Below, piece after piece: positions 1 through 8,381 of a stretch of DNA of 13,053 nucleotides. The notes below the pieces were generated by a model. The model was not told the origin of the DNA. It saw only the letters and a program-made list of their open reading frames with translations, and did no database searches. The DNA comes from Bacteroidales bacterium (GTDB lineage: Bacteria; Bacteroidota; Bacteroidia; Bacteroidales; VadinHA17), in assembly GCA_017882245.1 (NCBI GenBank), contig JADGPV010000039.1:1-13053 (forward strand), given 5' to 3'. The translations under genes were made by a program, and so were the position numbers. Each line of letters begins with the position of its first letter. Within the stretch, counting starts at the first letter, position 1.

Positions 1-1746
1 CATGACGGTAATACCGTCAACAAAGTCAAACAATCCGTCAGGCTGTCTGTCAAGCTGGGAGTTGAGCTGGTCAAGGCCAAGGGCCTGCAGCAGCACTAAA
101 GTGTCAATTGGCGTGCCGGGTAAATAATTGAGGGCATTACCACTCTTATCGTCCTGGTAGAGAATATTGACCTGGAATTTATTGCTCTCTATACGCCCAG
201 ACCCGATATTATAAATGTTCTTCATCATCAACTGCCAGGTGGGTATGCGGGGGCTGAGAGTGGTTCCTTTTATAAGCTTAAGGATCAGTGCGTCAGGAGC
301 AGTGATGCCATCTGTTGAGAACTCACCGACCTTGAATACTTCTCCGTTATAGGTATATTCATAGGCCACTGCCAGCACTTCATCGTTGTTCAGTGCTACG
401 TTCAGCGAGATATACCCCAGTTGTTCATTGACAGTGTATTCACTTGTGGTCAGCTTGCGGGCGTTCTCTATCTTTTCATAGTCGCGGCCAATCTGAAAAC
501 CGGGATACAGTGACGTAAAAGCGTCAGCAACCTCGTCAATATTTCTTACACTGCTATATGCTGTCGTAAGTTGCTCATAGAGAGCATTGCTGTTGTTTGC
601 CGGGTTTATGGGAGCACCGGGTGTGCTCTGGAACTGAGGGACCGTGTTGTATATGTTCGACTGATTCTCGGCAAGGTCAAGGAAGGCAACGATATTACGG
701 TTACTCACATCTTCAAAACGGCTTGTTGCATTGGTGATCCAGACTTCTATCTTTTCGATGTTCAATCCTGTGCTTACAATGGGAATGTTCTGGAGCGACT
801 CATCAAATGTATCCTTGAAATGTTGTGAAAGAAAAAAGTGTCTGTTGGCTTCATAATCATCCGCGGTGATCTCGTAATCAGTCAGCTGAGATCCGCCCTT
901 CGACTCCACCACCGATGTCTCTCCCTTTTGCTGGGAGAAGACAGTGGTCATAGTCAGCTTGCCAAACTGCAACTCGCTTTTGAGTCCGAAAAGGCTGTAG
1001 CTGCCGGTGATAAGGGTGCCATTAAGCGGCAGAGTAACATCCCCCGCCTCGATCTTCTTTATGATCTCATCCTCCTTGCCTGAATATTCAAGTTTGGTCC
1101 GGTTCTCAAAATCGAACATCGCCTCGGTGTTGTAGTTGATGCTCATCTGCATCTTGTCACCAATGGTGCCTGTGACATTCATCTGTATCTTTTCCTGGAA
1201 GTCAAAGGTGGGAATGGTACGCAAATTCTCTGACAGAGTGGGGTTCTCAGTATGTGAGACGTTTATTCCGAAGATGAGCTCGGCAGATCCCTGCGGCACG
1301 ATGTTTATCACATTGCTTCCGAAGATCTTATCAAAAGTTTCGCCCCCGACCTGTATCTGGGGTATCAGTGACGACCTGAACCCCGTGGCATCACCCCTGA
1401 GGTTGGCATCCCAGTACTCACGCATGGCCTGGTCAAACTCATACTTCCTGTACTCCCCGGGATTCATGAAGACAGGCTTACGGTAATCAAGGGTCCCTAT
1501 CTTCTGATAAATTATATACTGATTATTGCGGCCGTCATATTCGACCCTGGTGCTGATATTTGAAGGATTGTCAAGATAAAGCGGAGATGATTTCCTGGCC
1601 TCCCAGGGAAAAGCCGGATCAGCATTGAGCTTTATGAGGGAATCTCATGAGCTTTTCTGCGCGGACAACGATAGAGAGGCAAGGGAGAAGACTGTTAGAA
1701 GTCCCACCCCGAATATCAGACCTCTATTTCGTAAAGAAAACTGCAA
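1..1746 (-). CDS. sprA: SprA, N-terminal part (type IX secretion translocon), interrupted by an in-frame TGA
   Basis: SprA forms the very large outer-membrane channel of the type IX secretion system, and is needed for gliding in motile relatives. Only the N-terminal third or less lies here; the frame runs off at position 1. The chosen start is TTG at 1744-1746, seven bases after an AGGGG. It gives a 30-residue Sec signal peptide (basic start, a hydrophobic stretch, cleavage near SLSAQ). After KSS comes TGA (1645-1647), and the same frame then runs open for 548 codons to the edge. That part reads like SprA: FDKIFGSNVINIVPQGSAE, then MFDFENRTKLEYSGKEDEII, IEAGDVTLPLNGTLITGS and RQPDGLFDFVDGIT. 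No ATG, GTG or TTG restart exists for 59 codons after the TGA; the first is ATG at 1465-1467. The order ruvA-sprA is common in Bacteroidota. Identity is near certain from family recall. Whether the gene is functional is open: recent nonsense mutation, sequencing error or readthrough. Confidence 0.92.
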
Positions 1747-1761
1747 TCCGGCACCCCTGGT

Positions 1762-2343
1762 TTATAAGAGTTTAAGCGCCTTCCTCACTACCTCCTCCAC
1801 CGGGAGTGTTTTATTCTCCTTCAGGAGGTTATCAACAACCTTTGCGGCGCTGTTCCTGGCAAAGCCAAGCATTACTAATGCAGATAACGATTCTTCGCGC
1901 GCGGTATTGTCGGAAAACGCAATAATTTCACCGGAACCGGAATGTTTTCCTATTTTATCTTTAAGATCAACAATTATCCTCTGTGCAGTTTTTAATCCGA
2001 TGCCTTTAACTGACTTGAGAAGGCTGACATCACCCTCGCTGATTGCCTGGCGCAAATCAGCCGGTTTCAGTGACGAAAGCATTATACGGGCTGTGCTTGC
2101 CCCGACGCCTGAAACAGTTATGAGTTGCCTGAACAGGTCACGTTCATCCGCTTCGAAAAAACCGTACAGCAGATGGGCATCTTCACGGATGGCTTCGTGC
2201 ACCAGTATCTTGCAGCTGACCGCTTTGTCAATGGCAGCATAGGTGTTAAGCGAAATGTTGAGGTTGTATCCAATACCGTTGCACTCGACCACGACAAAAG
2301 CAGGGTTAAGTACGGTAATCTTGCCGATTATATAATCAATCAT
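1762..2343 (-). CDS. ruvA: Holliday junction branch migration protein RuvA
   Basis: RuvA binds four-way DNA junctions as a tetramer and loads the RuvB motor for branch migration in recombinational repair. The protein has 193 residues, close to the usual 195-205. Domain I (about 1-62) is the OB-like fold and ends with REDAHLLYGF, where E54 and D55 match the acidic pin that separates strands. Domain II carries two helix-hairpin-helix motifs, SGVGASTA (78-85) and KGIGLKTA (113-120). Domain III (about 148-193, EESLSALVMLGF to the end) is the RuvB-contacting part. The ATG overlaps the pdxA stop by four bases (ATGA), so the two are probably translationally coupled; sprA follows 15 bases downstream. 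No ruvB or ruvC is in view. Confidence 0.97.
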   Translation of the reverse strand: MIDYIIGKITVLNPAFVVVECNGIGYNLNISLNTYAAIDKAVSCKILVHEAIREDAHLLYGFFEADERDLFRQLITVSGVGASTARIMLSSLKPADLRQAISEGDVSLLKSVKGIGLKTAQRIIVDLKDKIGKHSGSGEIIAFSDNTAREESLSALVMLGFARNSAAKVVDNLLKENKTLPVEEVVRKALKLL

Positions 2344-3446
2344 AAGGCGTGATCGTAATTTTCCGGCTCGGGAGGAAGCTCATCAACATGATCGGGATGT
2401 ATCTCAATCTTCTGTGTCTGAAGCGGATTGCGCATCAGCTCGTCATACATCTCTCTGTTACGGAAGATGTCACAGGCTGTATAGATAGCCTGACGCATCG
2501 AATTACCCGATGCTTCGTTCCTGCCTGCTATGTCGAATGCAGTACCGTGCACCGGCGAGGTTCTTATCACCGGCAATCCTGCCGTAAAATTTACGCCTGT
2601 ATCAAAGGCTATAACCTTGAAAGCCCCCAGTCCCTGGTCATGGTACATCGCCAGCACGGCATCGAACCTGGTAAATGCACCTGATCCGAAGAAACCGTCA
2701 GAAGAATAGGGCCCGAAAGCAAATATGCCCTCTTCATTGGCCTTAGCAATAGCAGGGATTATTATGTCCTTCTCCTCCATACCCAGCAGGCCGTTATCGC
2801 CTGCATGCGGATTGAGGCTGAGAACAGCTATCCGCGGTCCCCGTATTGCAAAATCCTGAAGCAATGAACGGTTCATCAGCTTCAGCTTATGCATCAGAAC
2901 CGGGATTGTTATGGCACCGGCAACATCCTTCAGCGGTATGTGATCATTGGCAAAACCTATCTTCATGCTCTCGCAAAGCATAAACATAAGCACATCAGGT
3001 GCGCTGAGCTTCGATTTCAGATAGTCGGTATGCCCGGTGAAATGAAACTTGTCGGACTGAATATTATGTTTGTCGATAGGACCTGTGATCAGCACATCGA
3101 TCTTATGTTTCATAAGGTCAGCGGTAGCAGCCTCTAATGCAGCAAGTGAAGAATGTCCTCCTTCAGGAGTGGATTTGCCCAGCTCAACTCGCACTTCATC
3201 ACCGAGGCAATTGACAAGATTAGCTTTCCTGGGGTGTGCCTCCTCGACTGACCTGATATTATTAAAGCTGAAATTGGCAATATTAAGCACTTTGCGGTGA
3301 TAGGCCGCAACCTTCGGCGAGCCATATACCACAGGCACACACAGATCCATTATGGCAGGCTCCGTCAGGGCTTTTATTATGACCTCATATCCAATACCGT
3401 TGATATCACCGTGGGTTATCCCGGCAACTATAGGTTTTCTTTCCAT
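2340..3446 (-). CDS. pdxA: 4-hydroxythreonine-4-phosphate dehydrogenase PdxA
   Basis: PdxA oxidises 4-phosphohydroxy-L-threonine with NAD in the DXP-dependent pathway to pyridoxal phosphate. I start it at ATG 3444-3446 (MERKPIVAGITHGDINGIG, 368 residues). A longer frame back to 3503 has no family resemblance and would run through a palindrome. The substrate site TGHTDYL (137-143) and the three metal-binding histidines are visible: H169 in NDHIPLKDV, H214 in LNPHAGDNG and H269 in AMYHDQG, followed by FDTGVNFTAGLPVIRTSPVHGTA. The length is about 40 more than the E. coli enzyme; some of this is a hydrophilic C-terminal tail (HPDHVDELPPEPENYDHAL), which I recall as common in Bacteroidota but cannot verify here. 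It is first in the run with ruvA and sprA. Confidence 0.97.
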   Translation of the reverse strand: MERKPIVAGITHGDINGIGYEVIIKALTEPAIMDLCVPVVYGSPKVAAYHRKVLNIANFSFNNIRSVEEAHPRKANLVNCLGDEVRVELGKSTPEGGHSSLAALEAATADLMKHKIDVLITGPIDKHNIQSDKFHFTGHTDYLKSKLSAPDVLMFMLCESMKIGFANDHIPLKDVAGAITIPVLMHKLKLMNRSLLQDFAIRGPRIAVLSLNPHAGDNGLLGMEEKDIIIPAIAKANEEGIFAFGPYSSDGFFGSGAFTRFDAVLAMYHDQGLGAFKVIAFDTGVNFTAGLPVIRTSPVHGTAFDIAGRNEASGNSMRQAIYTACDIFRNREMYDELMRNPLQTQKIEIHPDHVDELPPEPENYDHAL

Positions 3447-3462
3447 TATTATTCTAATATAT

Positions 3463-3484
3463 TGAACATGTAATGACATGTTCA
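3463..3484. promoter_or_regulatory. Perfect 22-base palindrome upstream of pdxA
   Basis: TGAACATGT (3463-3471), spacer AATG, then ACATGTTCA (3476-3484): a perfect 9-base inverted repeat ending 16 bases before the pdxA ATG. It could be a repressor operator or a hairpin in the pdxA leader. It has no T-run on either side, so it is not a terminator. Function is inferred only from symmetry and place. Confidence 0.5.
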
Positions 3485-3573
3485 GGATTGTAAAGTTAAT
3501 CAAATTATTGAATGATTTAGCTATAATGTATTACCTTTACCATCGCCCTGAACATTGCGCAGGGTGCGATTAA

Positions 3574-4677
3574 ATGGCTGTCATAGAACATTTGTACAGG
3601 AAGGTTTCGGAAGGACATAGGCTCACTGCCGGGGAAGCACTTAACCTCTGGGAGGAAGCTCCTCTTGCATTACTTATCCGCCTAGCTGATACCGCTCGCA
3701 AAAAACTGCACGGAGACAATCATGTGGGGTGGATGATAGACCGTAATGTCAACATTACAAATATCTGCTTCTCACAATGCCGTTTCTGTAATTTTTGCCG
3801 GACTTCCAAAAGTGAAGATGCTTATGTCACAACTGATGAAGAATATGACAGTAAGATAAGCGAGTTGATCAGTCTCGGGGGAGATCAGCTTCTGCTTCAG
3901 GGAGGAATGAACCCGGCTCTTGACCTGAATTATTATACCGCGCTTTTCAGAAACCTGAAGGAGCGCTGGCCGCAGATAAAGCTTCATGCGCTCGGCCCTC
4001 CGGAGGTGGCTTATCTTGCCAGGAAGGAAAAGATGAGCTACCGTGAGGTCCTTACTGTATTGATTGATGCCGGTCTCGACTCACTCCCCGGTGCAGGGGC
4101 TGAGATACTGGTTGACAGGGTCAGGAAGGCAGTCTCGCCGGCTAAGGCCACGACCGAAGAGTGGCTGGGTGTCATGCGTGAGGCACACAGGTCAAATCTT
4201 CCTACCTCGGCGACCATGATGTTCGGGCATGCCGAAACCGTTCCGGAGAGGATTGAACACCTGATACGCCTGCGCGACCTGCAGGATGAGAAACCAAAAG
4301 GGCATTACGGTTTCATAACTTTTATCCCATGGCCTTTCATGGACCGCGGAACCCCACTGGCCGAAAAAGACGGTATTCGCAACAATGTAACAGCTGCAGA
4401 TTACCTCAGGCTCATTGCTGTCAGCAGACTGGTTCTTGATAATATTCCCAACATACAGGCATCAATACTCACCGTCGGACGTGAAACCGCAATGATCTCT
4501 CTCCACAGCGGTGCCAATGACCTGGGCTCGGTTATGATTGAAGAGAATGTGGTGAGTGCCGCCGGTGACCCGTTCAGGGTAAGTCCTGAGGAGATGAAAC
4601 AGATCATCAGAGATGCGGGATTTGTTCCTGTGCGGAGAGACCAGCGCTACGTGGCAGTGGGCAAACCCGGCGAATAA
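3574..4677 (+). CDS. mqnC: Cyclic dehypoxanthinyl futalosine synthase MqnC (radical SAM)
   Basis: MqnC is the radical S-adenosylmethionine enzyme that closes the second ring of the naphthoquinone, turning dehypoxanthine futalosine into its cyclic form in the futalosine menaquinone pathway. The protein has 367 residues, normal for the family. The iron-sulfur motif CX3CX2C is at C65, C69 and C72 in NICFSQCRFCNFC. It is followed by GGDQLLLQGGMNP (the GG region that contacts SAM), HALGPPEV, and the MqnC-like stretch FGHAETVPERIEHLIRLRDL with FITFIPWPFMDRGTPL. The related MqnE (aminofutalosine synthase) lacks this last pattern, so MqnC is preferred. It is transcribed divergently from pdxA, alone, and no other mqn gene is in view. 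A short hairpin (CGCCCTG 3544-3550 with CAGGGTG 3560-3566) lies just before the start codon. Confidence 0.95.
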   Translation: MAVIEHLYRKVSEGHRLTAGEALNLWEEAPLALLIRLADTARKKLHGDNHVGWMIDRNVNITNICFSQCRFCNFCRTSKSEDAYVTTDEEYDSKISELISLGGDQLLLQGGMNPALDLNYYTALFRNLKERWPQIKLHALGPPEVAYLARKEKMSYREVLTVLIDAGLDSLPGAGAEILVDRVRKAVSPAKATTEEWLGVMREAHRSNLPTSATMMFGHAETVPERIEHLIRLRDLQDEKPKGHYGFITFIPWPFMDRGTPLAEKDGIRNNVTAADYLRLIAVSRLVLDNIPNIQASILTVGRETAMISLHSGANDLGSVMIEENVVSAAGDPFRVSPEEMKQIIRDAGFVPVRRDQRYVAVGKPGE

Positions 4678-4690
4678 GGTCAAAATAAAA

Positions 4691-4712
4691 AGCCTGTATT
4701 CGCATGCAGGCT
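4691..4712 (-). terminator. Intrinsic terminator after tatA
   Basis: Read on the minus strand: AGCCTGCAT, loop GCGA (a GNRA tetraloop), ATACAGGCT, then TTTTATTTT (4690 down to 4682). The stem is 9 base pairs with one A-C mismatch. It ends the M23-dxr-rseP-tatA run. It lies 13 bases after mqnC but has no T-run in that direction, so it is a weak stop for mqnC at best. Confidence 0.75.
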
Positions 4713-4733
4713 CCGAATATAGATATACTAATA

Positions 4734-4910
4734 TTAACTTTTCTCCTCCGCATCTTTCTTATTATCCGGATTATCCGTGTCTTTTGCTTTCTTAAACTCC
4801 TTCAGTCCCTGCCCTATGCCTTTCATCAGCTCGGGTATTTTACGACCGCCAAAAAGCAGTACAATCACCAGTATTATGAGGACAATTTCAAGTGGTCCGA
4901 TTTTTCCCAT
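4734..4910 (-). CDS. tatA: Sec-independent translocase subunit TatA (58 aa)
   Basis: TatA builds the pore of the twin-arginine export system, which carries folded proteins across the inner membrane. The 58-residue product has the family layout: a short N-terminus (MGKIGPLE), one membrane helix (about residues 8-20, ending LLFGGRKIPEL), then the amphipathic helix MKGIGQGLKEFKKAKD and a charged tail. The FGGRKIPEL hinge is the family signature; TatA and TatB/TatE-like members are close, and the short tail favours TatA. The gene starts 67 bases after rseP and has its own promoter-like TATATTTG. No tatC is in view. It is easily missed because of its size. Confidence 0.93.
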   Translation of the reverse strand: MGKIGPLEIVLIILVIVLLFGGRKIPELMKGIGQGLKEFKKAKDTDNPDNKKDAEEKS

Positions 4911-4931
4911 GGCTCAGTTTATTTATTTATG

Positions 4932-4939
4932 CAAATATA
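4932..4939 (-). promoter_or_regulatory. Candidate -7 box of tatA
   Basis: TATATTTG on the minus strand fits the Bacteroidota -7 consensus TAnnTTTG, 21 bases before the tatA ATG. A TTTG at the expected -33 distance is absent. tatA may thus be expressed both from here and by readthrough from rseP. Confidence 0.45.
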
Positions 4940-4977
4940 CAAATTCTTTCTTAATGGATATTAACCCCGGGTAATAC

Positions 4978-6303
4978 TCATTTCCTGATAAGTTTTAGAA
5001 TATCATTACCGTTGGCAAAGATCAGCAGGGCGAACAATAATATCATACCAACAATCTGAGCATATTCCATGAACTTGTCACTTGGCTTCTTCCCGGTTAC
5101 AACCTCAAAGATCAAAAACATTACATGGCCTCCGTCTAGAGCAGGGATGGGGAGGATGTTCATCACAGCCAGGATGAGTGAGAGAAACGCTGTAAGGTTC
5201 CAGAATGCCTGCCAGTTCCAGATACCGGGAAAGATGTTGCCTATGGCTATAAAACCGCCGAGCGATTCATATGCTTTGGTATGCTTTGCAAATATCAGCC
5301 TGAACTGTTTAAGGTAGTCCCTGGTTGTCTTCCAGCCCTTGGAGATTCCCGCAGGGATAGCCTGGAAGAAACTGTAATGCTTAGTGCTGAGCTGTAAGAC
5401 ATTACCTGCTTCCCGTAAAACTCCCAGGAAACCTGCTTCAGTGGTCCTTACCTTGAAATCAACCAGTTCGTTACCCCGCTTTACAGTCACTGTCATAGGG
5501 GTGCCTTTGTGTGAAGCAAGGTAACCCTGGAACTCATTGTACCATACGAAAGGTATACTGTCAAGCGCCACGATCTCGTCACCGACAGCCATTCCCGCAT
5601 TTTTTGCAGGTGAATCATCCGCAAAGTCAGAGACTACAAATGGCCCGAAAGGTATTCTGGCATCAAGAATATCAGGGTTTTTTAAAAGCCTCGGTATGAA
5701 TTCGCGGGCTATAGGAATGTCAACCCTGGTGCCCTGCCGGTCAACAGTTATGACTTTGCGGTCATTGAGCAGAACGTCAGGAATAATAGTATAAAAGTTG
5801 TCAACCGGTGCACCGTCAACTGAGATGATCTTGTCTCCGTTACGGAACCCCATCGCATAACCTGTCGAATCTGTAAGTATCCCATATTTGACGTTGGCGG
5901 CAGGGAGGTAAGTTTCACCCCATATGCTGAGCACGCATACATAGATCATCAGGGCGAAGATAAAGTTGAAGATCACACCGCCGAGCATGATAAGAAGACG
6001 CTGCCAGGCTTTCTTCGATCTGAATTCATAGGGCTGCGGAGGCTGTTTCATCTGCTCGCGGTCCATCGACTCATCGATCATACCTGCTATCTTGACGTAT
6101 CCGCCGAGAGGTATCATTCCGACGCCATATTCGGTCTCTCCCCATTTGTGTTTAAAAAGTGCAAAAGGCCAGTCGAAGAAAAGATAGAATTTCTCAACCC
6201 TCGTCTTGAAATATCGGGCAAGTACAAAGTGCCCGAATTCATGAACTATGACAAGTATGGAGAGTGAGAGTAAAAGCTGGATGATCTTAATAAGAACTGT
6301 CAT
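4978..6303 (-). CDS. rseP: Site-2 membrane zinc protease RseP (M50)
   Basis: This inner-membrane metalloprotease cuts transmembrane helices of its substrates; in other bacteria it releases envelope-stress sigma factors from anti-sigma proteins and clears signal-peptide remnants. The protein has 441 residues, the usual size. The first membrane helix carries HEFGH (21-25), with H21, H25 and E22 as zinc and catalytic residues. The third zinc ligand is D390 in NILPIPALDGGH (382-393). Between them lie two PDZ domains (around 137-200 and 220-290, each with the GD-x-I-x-x-[VL]-D pattern: NGDKIISVDG, VGDEIVALDS). Membrane helices are near 1-28, 102-127, 368-390 and 412-434. Its ATG overlaps the dxr stop by four bases (ATGA), a pairing common in this phylum. 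Confidence 0.96.
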   Translation of the reverse strand: MTVLIKIIQLLLSLSILVIVHEFGHFVLARYFKTRVEKFYLFFDWPFALFKHKWGETEYGVGMIPLGGYVKIAGMIDESMDREQMKQPPQPYEFRSKKAWQRLLIMLGGVIFNFIFALMIYVCVLSIWGETYLPAANVKYGILTDSTGYAMGFRNGDKIISVDGAPVDNFYTIIPDVLLNDRKVITVDRQGTRVDIPIAREFIPRLLKNPDILDARIPFGPFVVSDFADDSPAKNAGMAVGDEIVALDSIPFVWYNEFQGYLASHKGTPMTVTVKRGNELVDFKVRTTEAGFLGVLREAGNVLQLSTKHYSFFQAIPAGISKGWKTTRDYLKQFRLIFAKHTKAYESLGGFIAIGNIFPGIWNWQAFWNLTAFLSLILAVMNILPIPALDGGHVMFLIFEVVTGKKPSDKFMEYAQIVGMILLFALLIFANGNDILKLIRK

Positions 6304-7466
6304 TGTTTCTGTGTTTTGCTTATAAACTCCGTGGCGAGACCCCTGCTCCTGCTATCAGTCTCTTCATAAACCTCCATGGAGGCTTCGTTGTTATATTTTG
6401 TTTTTTCAAGGACATATTCAACCGTGCCGGCTATACCGTTAAAGCCAAGCTGGTTTTTCAGGAAGGCTGCGACAGCCACCTCGTTGGCAGCGTTAAGGGC
6501 ACATGGCATATTTCCCCCTGCCCTGAGTGCGGCACGTGCCAGCGTCAGGCTGCGGAAACGCAGCATGTCGGGCTTTTCAAATGTCAGAGACCCGATCTCT
6601 GCCAGAGAAGGACGCGGCAGGTCAGTAGTGACCCTGTCAGGGTATGTTAGGGCATAAATAATGGGTAGCTTCATATCAGGCACTCCCATCTGTGCCTTAA
6701 GCGATCCGTCAGTGAACTGCACCAGGGAATGAATGATCGACTGCGGGTGAATGAGCACGTCAATATTTTCAGCAGGTATGCTGAAGAGCCAGTGTGCTTC
6801 AATAACCTCAAGCCCTTTATTCATCAGCGTTGCTGAGTCAATAGTTATTTTGTTACCCATACTCCAGTTGGGATGGCGCAGCGCCTCTTCCGGAGTGACC
6901 ATTGCCATTTTCTCAGCCGGGGTGTTGCGAAAAGGCCCTCCTGAGGCGGTGAGGATGATCTTTTCTACAGAGCTGTGAGGCTCGCCGTTTATGCACTGCA
7001 TTATGGCAGAGTGTTCTGAATCAATAGGCAGCAGGCGACTGCCGGTCTTTGCTGCAGTACGTGTTATCATTTCTCCCGCCACCACAAGAGTCTCCTTGTT
7101 TGCCAGCGCCACTTCCTTGCCTGCTGCCACTGCAGCAGCGGTGGGACGCAGTCCGGCAAAACCGACCATGGCGGCGACAACGGTGTCAATATTCTCCGAG
7201 GCAGCGACAGATTCAAAGGCCTCCTGTCCGGCCAGCACCTCGATGCCAAGACCTGCAAGACCATCCTTAAGCTTCTTATAATGAGTTTCGCTGCCGATGA
7301 CAATTTTTGAAGGCCTATAGCGTCTGGCCTGCTCCATGAGAAGGTCAGAATTAGTGCCTGCTGTCAGGACGGAGACTGTAAACAGCTCTGGGTAACGCGA
7401 CACTATTTCGAGGGTCTGCGTGCCTATCGATCCTGTTGAGCCAAGAATTGCCAGTCGCTTATGCAT
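6300..7466 (-). CDS. dxr: 1-deoxy-D-xylulose 5-phosphate reductoisomerase
   Basis: Dxr rearranges and reduces DXP to 2-C-methyl-D-erythritol 4-phosphate using NADPH, the first committed step of the MEP isoprenoid pathway. It has 388 residues, close to the E. coli enzyme (398). Visible are the NADPH loop GSTGSIG (9-15), NKET (123-126), the metal and substrate residues D149, S150 and E151 in LPIDSEHSA, the flexible ASGGPFR loop (174-180), HPNWSMGNKITIDSATLMNKGLE (198-220, with N216, K217 and E220), and IHPQSIIHSLVQF. It starts 14 bases after the M23 gene and overlaps rseP by four bases, so the three are very likely one transcript. Confidence 0.97.
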   Translation of the reverse strand: MHKRLAILGSTGSIGTQTLEIVSRYPELFTVSVLTAGTNSDLLMEQARRYRPSKIVIGSETHYKKLKDGLAGLGIEVLAGQEAFESVAASENIDTVVAAMVGFAGLRPTAAAVAAGKEVALANKETLVVAGEMITRTAAKTGSRLLPIDSEHSAIMQCINGEPHSSVEKIILTASGGPFRNTPAEKMAMVTPEEALRHPNWSMGNKITIDSATLMNKGLEVIEAHWLFSIPAENIDVLIHPQSIIHSLVQFTDGSLKAQMGVPDMKLPIIYALTYPDRVTTDLPRPSLAEIGSLTFEKPDMLRFRSLTLARAALRAGGNMPCALNAANEVAVAAFLKNQLGFNGIAGTVEYVLEKTKYNNEASMEVYEETDSRSRGLATEFISKTQKQ

Positions 7467-7480
7467 ATTTTCGAATGCTG

Positions 7481-8344
7481 TCAGAAGAAGATATAATCCG
7501 TGGGATTAAGCGGCTCACCGTTGTGCCACAGCTCGAAATGGAGATGGGGGCCTGAAGTGTAAAGCTCACCTGAATCACCTACTATTGAGATGGCCTCCCC
7601 TGCCCATACCCTGTCACCCGTCTCTTTCAGCAGCCGGGCATTATGCTTATAGACCGAGACGAGATTATTCTGGTGCTGTATCATCATAACAAAGCCTGTC
7701 TCCATAGTCCATCCGGTCATTATCACCGTGCCATCAAGGGTAGATGACACGACAGCTTTTGGCTGGGTGACAATGTCTGTGGCATAATGTCTTGTGCGTT
7801 CGTCGAAGTTACTCGACACAATTCCTTTTACCGGAGGGAAGAAGTGGATGTTAGCCAGGCTTGTTCCCCTTTCGGCACCGGTGGTGCCGATGGAAAGGTT
7901 ATATTGCTCCTCCTGCTCGACACGTGATCTCAGTATCGAGTCTTCAGGTGATCTGCGAAAAACTATATTGCTGTAGTCACGGGTGCTGTCTCTCCTCGAC
8001 ACACGCTCTATGGACTGATTGCCGGAGATGACAGAATTGAGATCCGCAAAGTATTTATCCCTTATATCAAGCTCACGCTCAAGAGAGTCAAGCAACAGTG
8101 CATTCATGATGATGTTACGGCGCATTTCCACATCCGGGTAACCCGGAATGAATTCACGCAGGTTGGTGAAAGCTATCAGCGAAGTGTTTATAGCTATGAT
8201 CAGAAACATCAGAAGCCCCATCGCCAGCAGGGCATTCGATTTGGTAAGCCGTACGCGCCACACTTCCTCATATGTCGTGTCATTGAATATGGCAAAACGG
8301 AACTTGTCGCGCCATTTTCCTTTCCTTTTTTCTTTCTTATCCAT
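7481..8344 (-). CDS. Membrane-anchored M23 (LytM-type) peptidase
   Basis: Predicted zinc endopeptidase acting on peptidoglycan cross-links or stem peptides. I start at ATG 8342-8344 (MDKKEKRKGKW, 287 residues); the frame extends to 8377, but that would cross the transcription start implied by the promoter. Layout: basic cytoplasmic tail 1-35, one membrane helix about 38-60, a charged probably helical linker 65-150, and the M23 domain about 165-287. All expected active-site residues are present: H186 and D190 (HYATD), H234 (YKHNARL), and H267 and H269 (GPHLHFELW). The usual HxGxD glycine is replaced by alanine. Because the site is intact it should be active, unlike the degenerate LytM activators. 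It is first in the run with dxr, rseP and tatA. Confidence 0.9.
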   Translation of the reverse strand: MDKKEKRKGKWRDKFRFAIFNDTTYEEVWRVRLTKSNALLAMGLLMFLIIAINTSLIAFTNLREFIPGYPDVEMRRNIIMNALLLDSLERELDIRDKYFADLNSVISGNQSIERVSRRDSTRDYSNIVFRRSPEDSILRSRVEQEEQYNLSIGTTGAERGTSLANIHFFPPVKGIVSSNFDERTRHYATDIVTQPKAVVSSTLDGTVIMTGWTMETGFVMMIQHQNNLVSVYKHNARLLKETGDRVWAGEAISIVGDSGELYTSGPHLHFELWHNGEPLNPTDYIFF

Positions 8345-8365
8345 CAGCAAATGTGTCTGAAGGGA

Positions 8366-8373
8366 CAAAGATA
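8366..8373 (-). promoter_or_regulatory. Candidate -7 box of the M23-dxr-rseP run
   Basis: TATCTTTG on the minus strand matches TAnnTTTG, 21 bases before the M23 ATG, which would give a leader of roughly 15 bases. The place where the -33 element should be (about 8393-8397) lies inside the octamer repeat array and reads CTTC-like rather than TTTG. Confidence 0.55.
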
Positions 8374-8381
8374 GCAATCAT

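Noticed and set aside
1645..1647. TGA read as an amino acid through an altered genetic code
   Set aside because: pdxA, dxr, the haem-protein gene and the AraC-family gene all end properly at TGA, so TGA is a stop in this organism. Selenocysteine is unlikely, as this SprA region has no known selenoprotein form and no hairpin is evident after the codon.
571..2352. Several plus-strand open frames of 75-205 codons
   Set aside because: They lie antisense to sprA and ruvA, whose minus-strand products have clear family motifs; the plus-strand products have none.
3447..3503. N-terminal extension of PdxA by 19 residues
   Set aside because: It runs through the palindrome at 3463-3484, and the family sequence begins at MERKPIVAGITHGD.
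4613..4974. Plus-strand frames after mqnC
   Set aside because: They are antisense to tatA, which has a convincing family sequence and its own terminator and promoter.
6303..7303. Plus-strand and alternative-frame open frames opposite dxr
   Set aside because: Shadows of the dxr codons; dxr itself is full length with all catalytic motifs.
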